Source: JBOGVZ01 sp050692985
GTDB taxonomy: Bacteria; Actinomycetota; UBA4738; CALAEC01
DNA length: 64,000 nt
NCBI GenBank assembly: GCA_050692985.1
Contig: JBOGVZ010000085.1
Span: 124,001-188,000 of the forward strand
Reading direction: 5' to 3'
Shown here: positions 1 to 7,965 of the stretch, piece after piece
Position numbering within the stretch: the stretch's first letter is position 1
Layout: each line of letters starts with the position of its first letter
Translations under genes and position numbers: made by a program
Notes under the pieces: generated by a model
What the model saw: only the letters and a program-made list of their open reading frames with translations
Told to the model about the DNA's origin: nothing
The model's database searches: none

Positions 1-507
1 ATCGTGTCCGACCTGCTCGACCTGTCGCGGCTGGAGGCGGAACGGCCCTCGTTCGCGGAGGTGCGCCTCGATCGGGTGGTGACGGAGCAGGTGGAGGCGG
101 TCCGGGCTCGGGCCGCCGAGGCGGCGGTGACCCTGGAGGCGCGTTCGGCGCCGGTCACGGTCCGCGGCTCCGGCCGGGACCTGGGGCTGCTGGTGGGGAA
201 CCTCCTCGACAACGCGCTGCGATACACGCCGCCCGGAGGCCGGATCGGCGTGGAGGTCGGGCCGCGGGACGGCGAGGCCTTGGTCACGGTGGTCGACACG
301 GGGATCGGGATCCCCTCCCGGGATCTGCCCCGCATCTTCGAGCGCTTCTACCGGGTGGACCGGGCCCGCAGCCGCGAGACGGGCGGGACCGGGCTGGGGC
401 TGTCGATCGCCCGCCACGTGGCCGAGCAGCACGGCGGCCGGGTGGAGGCCCGCAGCGAGCTGGGCCAGGGCTCCACGTTCCGCCTGCGCCTCCCCGCCAT
501 CGGCTAG
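1..507 (+). CDS. Sensor histidine kinase, C-terminal part (cut by window edge)
   Basis: The frame is open to the left edge, so the sensor and most of the dimerisation domain lie outside the window. What remains is the end of the HisKA helix (LLDLSRLEAERP) followed by a full HATPase_c domain: N-box NLLDNALRYTPP, G1 box VVDTGIGIP, F-box IFERFYRVD and G2 box GGTGLGLSIARHV. It would autophosphorylate a His upstream of the window and pass phosphate to a response regulator, probably encoded further left. The stop is TAG at 505-507. The gene converges on the FIST gene across about 95 bases in which I see no clear terminator hairpin. The family is certain; the stimulus is unknown. Confidence 0.93.
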   Translation: MVSDLLDLSRLEAERPSFAEVRLDRVVTEQVEAVRARAAEAAVTLEARSAPVTVRGSGRDLGLLVGNLLDNALRYTPPGGRIGVEVGPRDGEALVTVVDTGIGIPSRDLPRIFERFYRVDRARSRETGGTGLGLSIARHVAEQHGGRVEARSELGQGSTFRLRLPAIG

Positions 508-602
508 CTGCAAAGACCCCCCAGGTCGCAGGAGTGGTCGGATGAGGGCGGCGGGGCGACCGCGAGGGCCCCGGGTGGCGAAGCCGTCCGGCGCCGTGGG
601 GC

Positions 603-1763
603 TCAGCGGGCCGCGGAGGGCTCCTCGTCGAGCAGGGCCAGGCTGGCCGTGAAGCCGTGGAGGAAGTTCTTGCCGCCGACCGGCCCCAGCTCCCCGGCGC
701 AGAAGAACCCGGCCAGCGGAAGACCTCCCAGCTCGCTGGAGACGAGCGCGGCGTCGTGGTCCGGCTCGCCGAACAGCCGGGAGCCGCGGCCGTTGCAGGT
801 GAACAGCAGGGCGCCGGCCGGCGGGGGCCCCACTCCCGCCAGCAGGGCCCGAAGGTCCTCGTCGGCCGAGGCGGCGTCCCGGACGTGGAACCGCACGGTC
901 TCCCCCACCGGGATGGCGTCGCCCACGGCGATGGCCCCGGACTCGGCGTCCGCCCCGATGACCCCGCGGATCAGGAAGTCGCCTCGATCCCAGCGGGGCT
1001 TGTACTCGTCGATGACCCTGCCGATGTGCAGGCCCCGGGACAGCAGGGTCCGGTCCCTGTCCGGCAGCGAGGTCGCCAGCTCCCGGACCCGCTCCAGCGG
1101 AGGGCGCCCGGCCAGCTCGTGGATGACGTTGCCCTCGGACCGCGTGACCGTGTAGGCCTCTCCCACCGGCCGACACCCCTGGGAGACCACCGTCCTGACC
1201 CGGACCCCCGGGGGGACGCGGATCCCCACGGCGCCCCGGTTCCGGACCTCCCGCCCCAGGAACAGCCGCGTCTCGCCGGGAGCCCCCCCGCCGCTGGCCA
1301 TGCCCCCCACCACGACCGCCCCGGGGACGTTGCCGTTCACGTATCCCAGGACGAGATCGACCGGGAAGGTGAACGGGTCGCACAGCAGGATGTGTCCCCG
1401 ACCCTCGCCGTCCGGGGGCCACCCGGCCAGCCCGATCCCCTGGTCGGTCTCCACCACGTCCATGGCGAAGGGCTCGGGGTCGCCGGTGAAGCTGCCCAGC
1501 CAGACCGAGACCGCGGGGGCCTCTTCGACCTCGCGCGCCTCCCCGACCACGGCCTCGCCCACGCACCCGAGGACCGTCCCGGGCCCGGCGGCCTCGTGGA
1601 CGGCGTCGAGGACGTCGCCGGCCCGGTCCGTGTGGTGGGGGGAGGCGAACACCAGGGCCAGCGACGGTGGAGCGGTCAGCCCAGCGCGGGCGGCCATGGC
1701 GGCCTCCACCGCCGCCTGGCGGGCGTCGGTCGCCGTGGAGAGACCCGCGCCGGTGGAGAGCAT
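603..1763 (-). CDS. FIST domain signal-sensing protein
   Basis: A 386-residue protein with an N-terminal FIST domain (roughly residues 25-215) and a FIST_C domain (roughly 225-365). Recognisable stretches are VVVGGMASGG, HIGRVIDEYKP, FLIRGVIGAD, LLFTCNGRG and FFCAGELGPVGG near the C-terminus, all typical of stand-alone FIST proteins. FIST domains are thought to bind small ligands, perhaps amino acids, and are usually found with signalling modules; here there is no fused kinase or cyclase. I start at ATG 1763, preceded by AGGAG. The stop of the upstream nucleotidyltransferase gene is only 5 bases away, so the two are probably cotranscribed. A GTG one codon earlier is an alternative start. Confidence 0.85.
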   Translation of the reverse strand: MLSTGAGLSTATDARQAAVEAAMAARAGLTAPPSLALVFASPHHTDRAGDVLDAVHEAAGPGTVLGCVGEAVVGEAREVEEAPAVSVWLGSFTGDPEPFAMDVVETDQGIGLAGWPPDGEGRGHILLCDPFTFPVDLVLGYVNGNVPGAVVVGGMASGGGAPGETRLFLGREVRNRGAVGIRVPPGVRVRTVVSQGCRPVGEAYTVTRSEGNVIHELAGRPPLERVRELATSLPDRDRTLLSRGLHIGRVIDEYKPRWDRGDFLIRGVIGADAESGAIAVGDAIPVGETVRFHVRDAASADEDLRALLAGVGPPPAGALLFTCNGRGSRLFGEPDHDAALVSSELGGLPLAGFFCAGELGPVGGKNFLHGFTASLALLDEEPSAAR

Positions 1764-1768
1764 CACTC

Positions 1769-2470
1769 CTACCCTAGCCCTTCGCCCACGAACGGCGCGG
1801 CTTCGGGCGGGACCAGGTCCGAGACGTCCTGGCCCCGGCGCAGGCGCTGGCGGACCGCGCTCGAGGAGATGCCGGCGACGGTGGGGGGAAGGTCGATCCG
1901 CTCGACGCTCCCCGCCCACCTCGGGTTGGCCGACAGCACCGCCCCGACGACCGGCTCGTCTCCGGCCCGAACCGCGAAGGCCACGTCGGCGGCGGCGAAC
2001 AGCCGCTCCAGGGCCGCGTCCCGGTCGTCGTACCACCGGGGATCGAAGAGCTGGCGGAGCTTGTCCGAGCCGAGCGCCACCAGGGGGCGGGCGCCGGGGA
2101 AGGAGGCCGCGGCGGCCTCGGCCTGATCGGCCACCAACCCGTGCGAGCACACCGCCAGCCCCAGGCCGGTCCCCCCCTCGCACACCGCCGTCACGGCGGC
2201 CAGCCGCCGCTCCGGCGGAAGGAGGGGCGGTGGCGCCGGGGGGCCCTCCTTGGCCAGGGTTCGGGCCGAGTACACGAACAGCGCCGGGTCGGCACCCCTC
2301 CGGCGAAGGGCTTCGGCCAGCGCCACGTGCGCCCGGGTGATCGGGTCGAACGATCCGGGCACGATCCCGACCGGCCCGCCCCGGCCGGCCGCAGGAGCCA
2401 GGAGCTCCAGGCGGGGTGGCCCGGGCTCCCCGGCGGCAGCCAGGGCGTCGATGATGCGCGACGCGTCCAC
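1769..2470 (-). CDS. Cytidylyltransferase-like (NadD-related) nucleotidyltransferase
   Basis: A 233-residue member of the nucleotidyltransferase superfamily. The nucleotide-binding motif GSFDPITRAHV starts near residue 39, and the C-terminal ISSSAVRQRL matches the ISSTxIR signature of nicotinate/nicotinamide mononucleotide adenylyltransferases. The first His of the usual HxGH motif is replaced (T-R-A-H), and about 35 extra residues precede the motif, so it may not be the housekeeping NadD. Actinobacterial nadD normally sits beside rsfS and proA, which are absent here. It starts at GTG 2470 and diverges from the eIF2B-like gene, with the two promoter regions overlapping in 17 bases. Substrate undetermined. 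Confidence 0.72.
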   Translation of the reverse strand: MDASRIIDALAAAGEPGPPRLELLAPAAGRGGPVGIVPGSFDPITRAHVALAEALRRRGADPALFVYSARTLAKEGPPAPPPLLPPERRLAAVTAVCEGGTGLGLAVCSHGLVADQAEAAAASFPGARPLVALGSDKLRQLFDPRWYDDRDAALERLFAAADVAFAVRAGDEPVVGAVLSANPRWAGSVERIDLPPTVAGISSSAVRQRLRRGQDVSDLVPPEAAPFVGEGLG

Positions 2471-2475
2471 GGCTC

Positions 2476-2487
2476 TACGATGCCTCC
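2476..2487 (+). promoter_or_regulatory. -10 element of a leaderless promoter
   Basis: TACGAT at 2476-2481 is followed by exactly 6 bases and then the ATG at 2488, so transcription would start on the A of the start codon. The complementary strand reads CATCGT ahead of the divergent GTG at 2470, so one short segment may serve both directions. No clear -35 box is visible. Confidence 0.55.
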
Positions 2488-3282
2488 ATGCCGGGGCGCG
2501 CGCGAGGGACGTGGGAGGCGATCCGGGCTGCCGCCGGGGATCGGGAGTCGGGCGCGGCAGAGATCGCCCGCCGGGCCGCCGAGTCCCTGGCCGTGCTGCC
2601 GCGCCGGGATCTCGAGGCCGCGGCCCGCACCCTGGTGCGCGGCCATCCATCGATGGCGCCGCTGTGGAGGCTGGCCACCGAGGTCCTGGGGGCACGCGAC
2701 CACGCCGCCGCCGCGACCGGCTTCGCCCGGCGGATGGTGGCCGAGGCTGGGGCCGTGGCCGAGCGGGCCGCCGAGCGCGTGGCGGGGCCGGTCGTCCTCC
2801 ACTCGAGCTCGGGGACGGCTCAGGCCGCCACCCTGCGAGCGGGAGGGCCGGCGCTGTGCGCCACGTCCGAACCCGGTGGCGAGGGCCTGCGGGCCGCCCG
2901 TCGCCTGGCCTCGGCGGGCATGGCGGCCGGCGTCGTGGAGGATGCGGAGGCCCGGCGCCTCGCGGCGGAGGGCGCGACCGTGCTCGTGGGCGCCGACGCG
3001 ATCGGCCCCGGTGGGGTGGTCAACAAGGCCGGGACCGCGGCGCTCGCCGCCGCGGGCCGGTGCCTGGTCCTCGCGGGGACGTCCAAGCTGCTGGCCGAGG
3101 ACCTCCCCGCGCCGGCGCCGTTCGAGCGGACCCCGCTCACGGCGTTCGCGGGGATCGTCACGGAGCGAGAGACGCTCACCGCCGTGGAGGCGGCCGCCGC
3201 AGCCTCGGCGTTCCCGGTTCACCCCGCGCTCCGGGCCGAGCTCGGGACCACCGAGCGGGGCGGCCTCCGTGCCGGTGGATGA
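2488..3282 (+). CDS. eIF2B alpha/beta/delta-family protein
   Basis: A 264-residue protein with a helical N-terminus (residues 1-95) and a Rossmann-like C-terminal half containing GADAIGPGGVVNKAGT, the diagnostic motif of the family that includes eIF2B subunits, methylthioribose-1-phosphate isomerase and ribose-1,5-bisphosphate isomerase. The Asp of GADAI is present. The segment that carries the catalytic Cys in the isomerases reads VVLHSSSGTAQAA here and has no Cys, so isomerase activity is doubtful. Bacterial stand-alone members are poorly characterised; sugar-phosphate binding is an inference. The start is fixed by the leaderless -10 element. The gene lies about 50 bases before the rhomboid gene on the same strand. 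Confidence 0.75.
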   Translation: MPGRARGTWEAIRAAAGDRESGAAEIARRAAESLAVLPRRDLEAAARTLVRGHPSMAPLWRLATEVLGARDHAAAATGFARRMVAEAGAVAERAAERVAGPVVLHSSSGTAQAATLRAGGPALCATSEPGGEGLRAARRLASAGMAAGVVEDAEARRLAAEGATVLVGADAIGPGGVVNKAGTAALAAAGRCLVLAGTSKLLAEDLPAPAPFERTPLTAFAGIVTERETLTAVEAAAAASAFPVHPALRAELGTTERGGLRAGG

Positions 3283-3332
3283 GGGCGGCGCCGGCCGCCA
3301 ACGCGGGACCCGGCGGTACGATGGCGAGCCAC

Positions 3333-4199
3333 ATGGCCGCCCAGCCGGAGACCTGCTACCTGCATCCGGGCCGGGAGACCCGCGTCCACTGCACCCGGTG
3401 CGACCGGCCCATCTGCCCGGACTGCATGACCGCCGCACCGGTGGGGCATCACTGCCCGGCCTGCGTGGCGGAAGCGCGGCGGGAGACCCGGCGGGTCCGG
3501 CTGCTCCCCCGCCGCCCCCGGTCGGTCACCGCGGTGCTCCTGGTCATCAACCTGTCGGTGTTCGTCGTGGAGATGGGCCTGGGCGGGGCCACGGACACCC
3601 GCGTGCTGGCGCGGATGGGCGCCATGGTCCCGATCCTGGTAGCCCAGGGCGAGTACTGGCGGCTGTTCACCGCGATCTTCCTCCACGTGGGCGTGGTGCA
3701 CCTGGCGCTGAACTCGCTGGGCCTGTACATCTTCGGGAACCTCATCGAGAACGTCCTCGGCAGCGCCCGGTTCCTGGCCATCTACCTGGTGGGCGGGCTG
3801 TGCGCCAGCGCAACCTCGTTCGCCTTCAGCGGCCCCGGCACGGTGGCGGCCGGCGCCTCCGGGGCCATCTTCGCGCTGCTGGGGGCGTGGCTGGCCTACA
3901 ACCTGCGGCGACGGTCGCTGTCGCTGGCCAGGTCGAACATCCAGGGAGCCCTGGTGCTGATCGCCATCAACCTGGTGTTCGGCTTCTCGGTCCCCGGCAT
4001 CGACAACCTGGCACACCTGGGCGGGCTGGCGGCCGGGGTCGGCGCCGGGTTGGCCGCCGAGGGCATCGGTCGCCGCGACCTCAGGGCGGTCACCCGGATC
4101 GCAGGGTTCGTGCTGCTGCTGGCCGTGGCGGCCGCGCTGACGGCGTGGCGCGTCACCGACCTGCAGGGGCTGCTGGGGTCCGTGGGCCCGCTACCCTAG
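3333..4199 (+). CDS. Rhomboid family intramembrane serine protease with zinc ribbon
   Basis: The N-terminus is a small Cys/His-rich zinc-binding segment (CYLH, CTRCDRPICPDCM, HHCPAC) followed by a six- to seven-helix rhomboid domain. Diagnostic motifs are HLALNSLGLY in helix 2, the nucleophile in GASGAIFALLG and the catalytic His in DNLAHLGGLAAG. Rhomboids cut transmembrane substrates within the membrane; the B-box-like zinc ribbon in front is common in actinobacterial members. Two in-frame ATGs exist, at 3321 and 3333. The hexamer TACGAT at 3318-3323 overlaps the first, so I prefer 3333 with a leader of about 3 bases. Substrate unknown. Confidence 0.88.
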   Translation: MAAQPETCYLHPGRETRVHCTRCDRPICPDCMTAAPVGHHCPACVAEARRETRRVRLLPRRPRSVTAVLLVINLSVFVVEMGLGGATDTRVLARMGAMVPILVAQGEYWRLFTAIFLHVGVVHLALNSLGLYIFGNLIENVLGSARFLAIYLVGGLCASATSFAFSGPGTVAAGASGAIFALLGAWLAYNLRRRSLSLARSNIQGALVLIAINLVFGFSVPGIDNLAHLGGLAAGVGAGLAAEGIGRRDLRAVTRIAGFVLLLAVAAALTAWRVTDLQGLLGSVGPLP

Positions 4200-4216
4200 C
4201 GGGCGTTGCGGGAGCC

Positions 4217-4663
4217 TCACCCGGGGCGGAACGGCGGGAGCCCGTCCCCCTCCCAGGACACGGCCTGGGGGGTGCGCTCGGCCAGCAGGGCGAGCTTGGC
4301 GGCCAGCCGGTTCCACCCGTCGCGGTCCCACGACTCCACCAGGTCGTCGATGCGCCCCTGCCGAACCAGGAACAGCGTGGGCACCGTGCGGATCCCGTAG
4401 GCGTCCGACAGCTCGTAGGGCGGCTCGTCGGGACGGGTCTCGAACCCGACCCCGTACTGCCGCTCGAACTCCCGGAGCCGCTCGGGGGGATCCTGGCCCA
4501 CGGCCACGAAGCGGTCGGGCGCGGCGGCACGCAGCCGCTCGGCCACCGGGGCCGAGATCTGGCAGGTGGGGCAGGTCACCTTGTAGAACAGCACGGCCCG
4601 GGGACCACCTGAGAGGTCGGCGCCCGGGATCGGGGGGGCCTCCACTCCCGGCGGAAGCGGCAT
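4217..4663 (-). CDS. Thioredoxin-like protein with CPTC active site
   Basis: A 148-residue thioredoxin-fold protein. Strand beta1 and the active site read AVLFYKVTCPTCQISAP (CPTC near residue 35), and the cis-proline region reads IRTVPTLFLV. It has no signal peptide or membrane helix, so it should act in the cytoplasm. The CPTC motif occurs in reductases of the TlpA/peroxiredoxin type. ATG 4663 is used; a TTG two codons earlier is possible. It converges on the rhomboid gene with only 17 bases between the stops. Redox partner not identified. Confidence 0.8.
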   Translation of the reverse strand: MPLPPGVEAPPIPGADLSGGPRAVLFYKVTCPTCQISAPVAERLRAAAPDRFVAVGQDPPERLREFERQYGVGFETRPDEPPYELSDAYGIRTVPTLFLVRQGRIDDLVESWDRDGWNRLAAKLALLAERTPQAVSWEGDGLPPFRPG

Positions 4664-4714
4664 GCCCAAGAGGCTACATGGTCGGGAAGCGTGGAGGGCG
4701 TGGTCCAGGGTGAC

Positions 4715-6265
4715 CTACGGGTCGCCGATACCGTACACCGCGCCGCCCCGCGAACCCACGTACACCATGCCCTTCCACACCGCCGGGGTGGACTCGATGC
4801 AGCCCTCCAGCTTCACCTGCCACAGCTCCTGGGGCGGGCCGGCCAGGGGGTTGTCCCGGAGCCGGTAGGCGTGGAGCAGCCCGGCGCAGTCCCCCACGAT
4901 CAGCACGCCGTCCACGATCACCGGCGAGGTCCACGTGGGCGGGGTGAGCTCGATCTCCCACCGGACCTTCCCGGTCGCCCGGTTCACGGCGATGATGCGG
5001 CCACTGTTCGTGGCCTGGAGCAAGGCGTTCTTCCACAGGCCGGGGGTGGCCCACATCCCGCCGCCGGAGATGTCCAGCGCCCACACCACGGGGTTCGCCC
5101 GGCGTGTGGGATCCAGCTTCATGAGCTGGCCCACCTCCTTCCCCCGGGCGTTGTAGCGCTCCTGCTCGGAGGCCACGTACAGGAAGCCCTCGTCGTCGAT
5201 CACGATCGAGGCGTCGGTGTCCTCCCCGGTCCAGAACCGGAACACCCGCCGGTGGGTGTCCTTGCCGCGGAGCACCTCGGAGACGTCCCACCCCTGGACC
5301 AGGCCGCCGGAGTTCGCGAAGTACGCCACGCCCCGCTCGGCGTCGAACGCCACCGAGTTCTCGATCGAGACCTCGTTGTCGCCGAGCTCGGAGAACAGCT
5401 GCTGGTCGAAGCCGGGGACCATCATCCGGATCTCCGGGTCGACGGTCACCTTGCCCTTCGCGTCGTAATCCCGGTTGAGCTTGACCACGTAGAACCACGA
5501 GTTCTCTCCGCCCTCGAGCACGTAGTCGTCGATGACGAGCGCCGAGCCGTCCCAGTCGTTGTTCCACACGGGGTTCGGAGCCGAGTTCGACGACAGGCTC
5601 CACAGCTCGACGGGCTTGTTCCCCCGGTCCAGGGCCAGGACGCGGAAGGAGTTGTCGCGGGAGCCGGTGTAGAGGAGGGGGTACCCGTCCGGGTCGCTGG
5701 TTACCGTGCCCTTGATGAGGTCGCCGGTCACGAAAGGCTCCATCACCGCTCGGCCGGTGCGGGCGTTCAGGATGTGGACCGCCCGGTCGTAGGCGCCGAA
5801 CCGAACCTGCGGCGGGCCCTTCTCCGGCTCCACCACGTTGGGCTGGCCGGTCCATCCGGTCCCGCACCACGTCCGGGTGCCCTCCTGGTCGCTCGACTCC
5901 GAGCACATCCCTCCGGAGGTCGGGAAGCGCCACAGGACCTCGGGGTCCGAGGGGACGGGGCCCTGGCCGTAGTAGGTGCGCGTGGCGTTGCCGCGGAACG
6001 TGGTCAGGCCCTCGGTGCCCTCGTTGATCGGGCCGGGGGTCGGGGAGGGGGTGGGACCGGGGGTGGCTTCGGGACGGACCGGAGGTGTCGTCGTGGGGAT
6101 CAGGGGATTGGGCCGTTCCGTCGCCGTGGGGGTGCGGCCGTCGCCCAGGAGGCCGGCCCGCCAGGCCCCGGCCGCCCCGGAGGCGAGCGCCAGCACCAGG
6201 ACGAGGACGGTGAAGTTCAGTCGTCGACGTCGTCGGGAGGCGGCCAGGCGCTCGGCGCGGCCCAT
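4715..6265 (-). CDS. Membrane-anchored PQQ-like beta-propeller protein
   Basis: A 516-residue protein with a basic N-terminus and one membrane helix (residues about 16-36), then a Pro/Thr-rich linker (residues 45-80) and a long beta-propeller exposed outside the membrane. Repeats such as ALDRGNKPVELWSLS, AVNRATGKVRWEIELTP and WQVKLEGCIESTPAVWKG have the alternating Trp pattern of PQQ/quinoprotein-like repeats. No cytochrome c motif and no clear cofactor ligands are seen, so it may be a structural or sensor propeller rather than a dehydrogenase. A TACGAT hexamer lies 12 bases before ATG 6265. The glycosyltransferase gene is upstream on the same strand. Confidence 0.78.
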   Translation of the reverse strand: MGRAERLAASRRRRRLNFTVLVLVLALASGAAGAWRAGLLGDGRTPTATERPNPLIPTTTPPVRPEATPGPTPSPTPGPINEGTEGLTTFRGNATRTYYGQGPVPSDPEVLWRFPTSGGMCSESSDQEGTRTWCGTGWTGQPNVVEPEKGPPQVRFGAYDRAVHILNARTGRAVMEPFVTGDLIKGTVTSDPDGYPLLYTGSRDNSFRVLALDRGNKPVELWSLSSNSAPNPVWNNDWDGSALVIDDYVLEGGENSWFYVVKLNRDYDAKGKVTVDPEIRMMVPGFDQQLFSELGDNEVSIENSVAFDAERGVAYFANSGGLVQGWDVSEVLRGKDTHRRVFRFWTGEDTDASIVIDDEGFLYVASEQERYNARGKEVGQLMKLDPTRRANPVVWALDISGGGMWATPGLWKNALLQATNSGRIIAVNRATGKVRWEIELTPPTWTSPVIVDGVLIVGDCAGLLHAYRLRDNPLAGPPQELWQVKLEGCIESTPAVWKGMVYVGSRGGAVYGIGDP

Positions 6266-6325
6266 CACCAGGGAGCCATCGTACGACGGTGAACCACGGC
6301 AGGGCCGTCCCTGCCGGGGGACCCG

Positions 6326-7852
6326 TCAGGAGCGGCCGGCCTCGAGGAGCCGCTCCGCGGTGCGCTCCCAGGTCCACTCGGCGACCACGTGGGCCCGGAC
6401 GGCCGCCTGGAGCTCGGCCCGCTCCCCCTCGGGCAGCGACAGCAGGGCCCGGAGCCGCTCGGCCAGCCGCCGGGTGGAGCCCGGCCCCGGCTCGAAGGAG
6501 AACAGCCCGGGGCGGCCCGCCGCCCCCTCGAGGGCGTCGGCCACCTCGGCCAGGGCAGAGTGGCGGGCCACCAGGGGCAGCGCCCCCGCGGCGGCTCCCT
6601 CGGCGACCACCATCCCGAAGGCCTCCTCGAGCGTGGACGGGACGACCAGCACGTCCATGGCCGCCACCGCCTCCGGGGCGAAGCGGTGGTCGAGGCGACC
6701 GGTGAACGTCACCCGAGCGGCCAGCCCCGCCGCGGCCTCGACCTCCCCGGCCGCGAGCTCCAGGTGCATGGGGGAGCTCTCCCCCAGCCAGGCCGCCGCG
6801 CCGGGGTCGCCCCGGTCGAGGGTCGCGACCACGGCCACCAGCCACTCGCGGAACAGCCCGAAGCCAACCACGAGCGCCGCCACGTCGCGTCCGGCGACCG
6901 CCACGGCCTCCAGGAGGCGTTCCACCCCCTTCTCGGGGATGAGCTTGCCCAGGTAACCCACCAGGGGGTCTCCCCGGACGGCCAGCGACCGGAGCCGGGC
7001 GGCGGCGCCCGGGTCCGGGACCGACTGGTCGTAGGTCCGGGCCAGGGCGCCCAGGCCCTCCGCGTCCCGGGCCGCCAGGAGGTCGACGACCCGGGCGTCC
7101 AGGTGCTGCGGCCGCCCCCGGGCCGTGCCCGGGTCCGCATCGAGCAGCGAGGCCGCCGCCCCCAGGGCCTCGGCCCTCGTCCGTGGCCGCCACCGCTCGA
7201 GCTCCACCCCCGGCGGCACCACGCGGGTGCGGCCGGCCGCCTCGGGGACCAGCTCCACCGTTCGAGCCAGCACGTCCCGACTGGCCCCCACCACCCGGCG
7301 AGCCGCGGCCAGCCCCTCGGCCGCCAGGGTCCGGTACCGCGGCTGCTCCCGCACCGCGTACTCGAGGTCGCTCCCGTGGATCTTGGCCACGAACGGGGCA
7401 CCGGCCAGCGCCCGCTTGGCGACGGCGGCCCCCGGGACCGCGTGACCGGTGACGACGACGTCCGGCCGGTGCCACGCTACGGCCGACTCCAGCGCCGCCA
7501 CGTTGCGGTCCAGGTAGCCCTCCAGATCCGCGTCGCCCAGGTCCACGAACCGCCGGACCTCGAACCCCTCGTACTCGTCGAGCACGAAGACCGGCAGGAG
7601 CCGGCCGATGCTCGGGCGCAGCAGCACCACCCGACCCGGCCCCGGGACCGATCCCGTCCCGGTGAGCTCGGACACGCCGTCCGGTCCCACGGTCCCGTAC
7701 GCGTCGACGAAGTCGAACCCGTCGGCACCGGGCTGCTGGCACAGCAGCGCGACGTCATGGCCCAGCCGCCGCCACACCTCGGCCACCCTGGCCGTGTAGA
7801 CGTTCGAACCGCTCCCCTCGAGGAGCCATCCGTGCCACACTAGGACCCGCAC
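6326..7852 (-). CDS. GT4-family glycosyltransferase
   Basis: A 508-residue GT-B fold glycosyltransferase. The N-terminal domain starts RVLVWHGWLLEGSGSNVY, an acceptor-side glycine loop; the C-terminal domain contains DPLVGYLGKLIPEKGVERLL and the retaining E-x7-E motif within EEAFGMVVAEG (about residues 408-418). It is longer than a typical GT4 enzyme (370-420 residues) because of an insert of about 90 residues around 225-300 before the second Rossmann fold. It probably adds sugar to a lipid, metabolite or envelope polymer; the acceptor is unknown. The GTG start is set by a TAGACT hexamer exactly 6 bases upstream. Confidence 0.85.
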   Translation of the reverse strand: MRVLVWHGWLLEGSGSNVYTARVAEVWRRLGHDVALLCQQPGADGFDFVDAYGTVGPDGVSELTGTGSVPGPGRVVLLRPSIGRLLPVFVLDEYEGFEVRRFVDLGDADLEGYLDRNVAALESAVAWHRPDVVVTGHAVPGAAVAKRALAGAPFVAKIHGSDLEYAVREQPRYRTLAAEGLAAARRVVGASRDVLARTVELVPEAAGRTRVVPPGVELERWRPRTRAEALGAAASLLDADPGTARGRPQHLDARVVDLLAARDAEGLGALARTYDQSVPDPGAAARLRSLAVRGDPLVGYLGKLIPEKGVERLLEAVAVAGRDVAALVVGFGLFREWLVAVVATLDRGDPGAAAWLGESSPMHLELAAGEVEAAAGLAARVTFTGRLDHRFAPEAVAAMDVLVVPSTLEEAFGMVVAEGAAAGALPLVARHSALAEVADALEGAAGRPGLFSFEPGPGSTRRLAERLRALLSLPEGERAELQAAVRAHVVAEWTWERTAERLLEAGRS

Positions 7853-7864
7853 CGAACGAGTCTA
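7853..7864 (-). promoter_or_regulatory. -10 element of a leaderless promoter
   Basis: On the minus strand TAGACT (7864-7859) is followed by 6 bases and the GTG at 7852 of the glycosyltransferase gene, the same geometry as at several other genes in the window. Confidence 0.55.
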
Positions 7865-7965
7865 TCCGTGGAGCGAGCCGCCGGACGGCGAGCCGGCAGC
7901 GAAGGATTCGTGCGTATCAAGGGCGAACATCTATGTGACGATTCCATCTGCGGAGCCCTCTCACG

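Noticed and set aside
508..602. Terminator between the convergent kinase and FIST genes
   Set aside because: Several GC-rich pairings are possible, but none forms a distinct hairpin followed by a U-tract.
657..2126. Long plus-strand open frame opposite the FIST and nucleotidyltransferase genes
   Set aside because: It is the antisense shadow of GC-rich genes; its translation is Pro/Arg/Gly-rich with no domain, while the minus strand has clear families.
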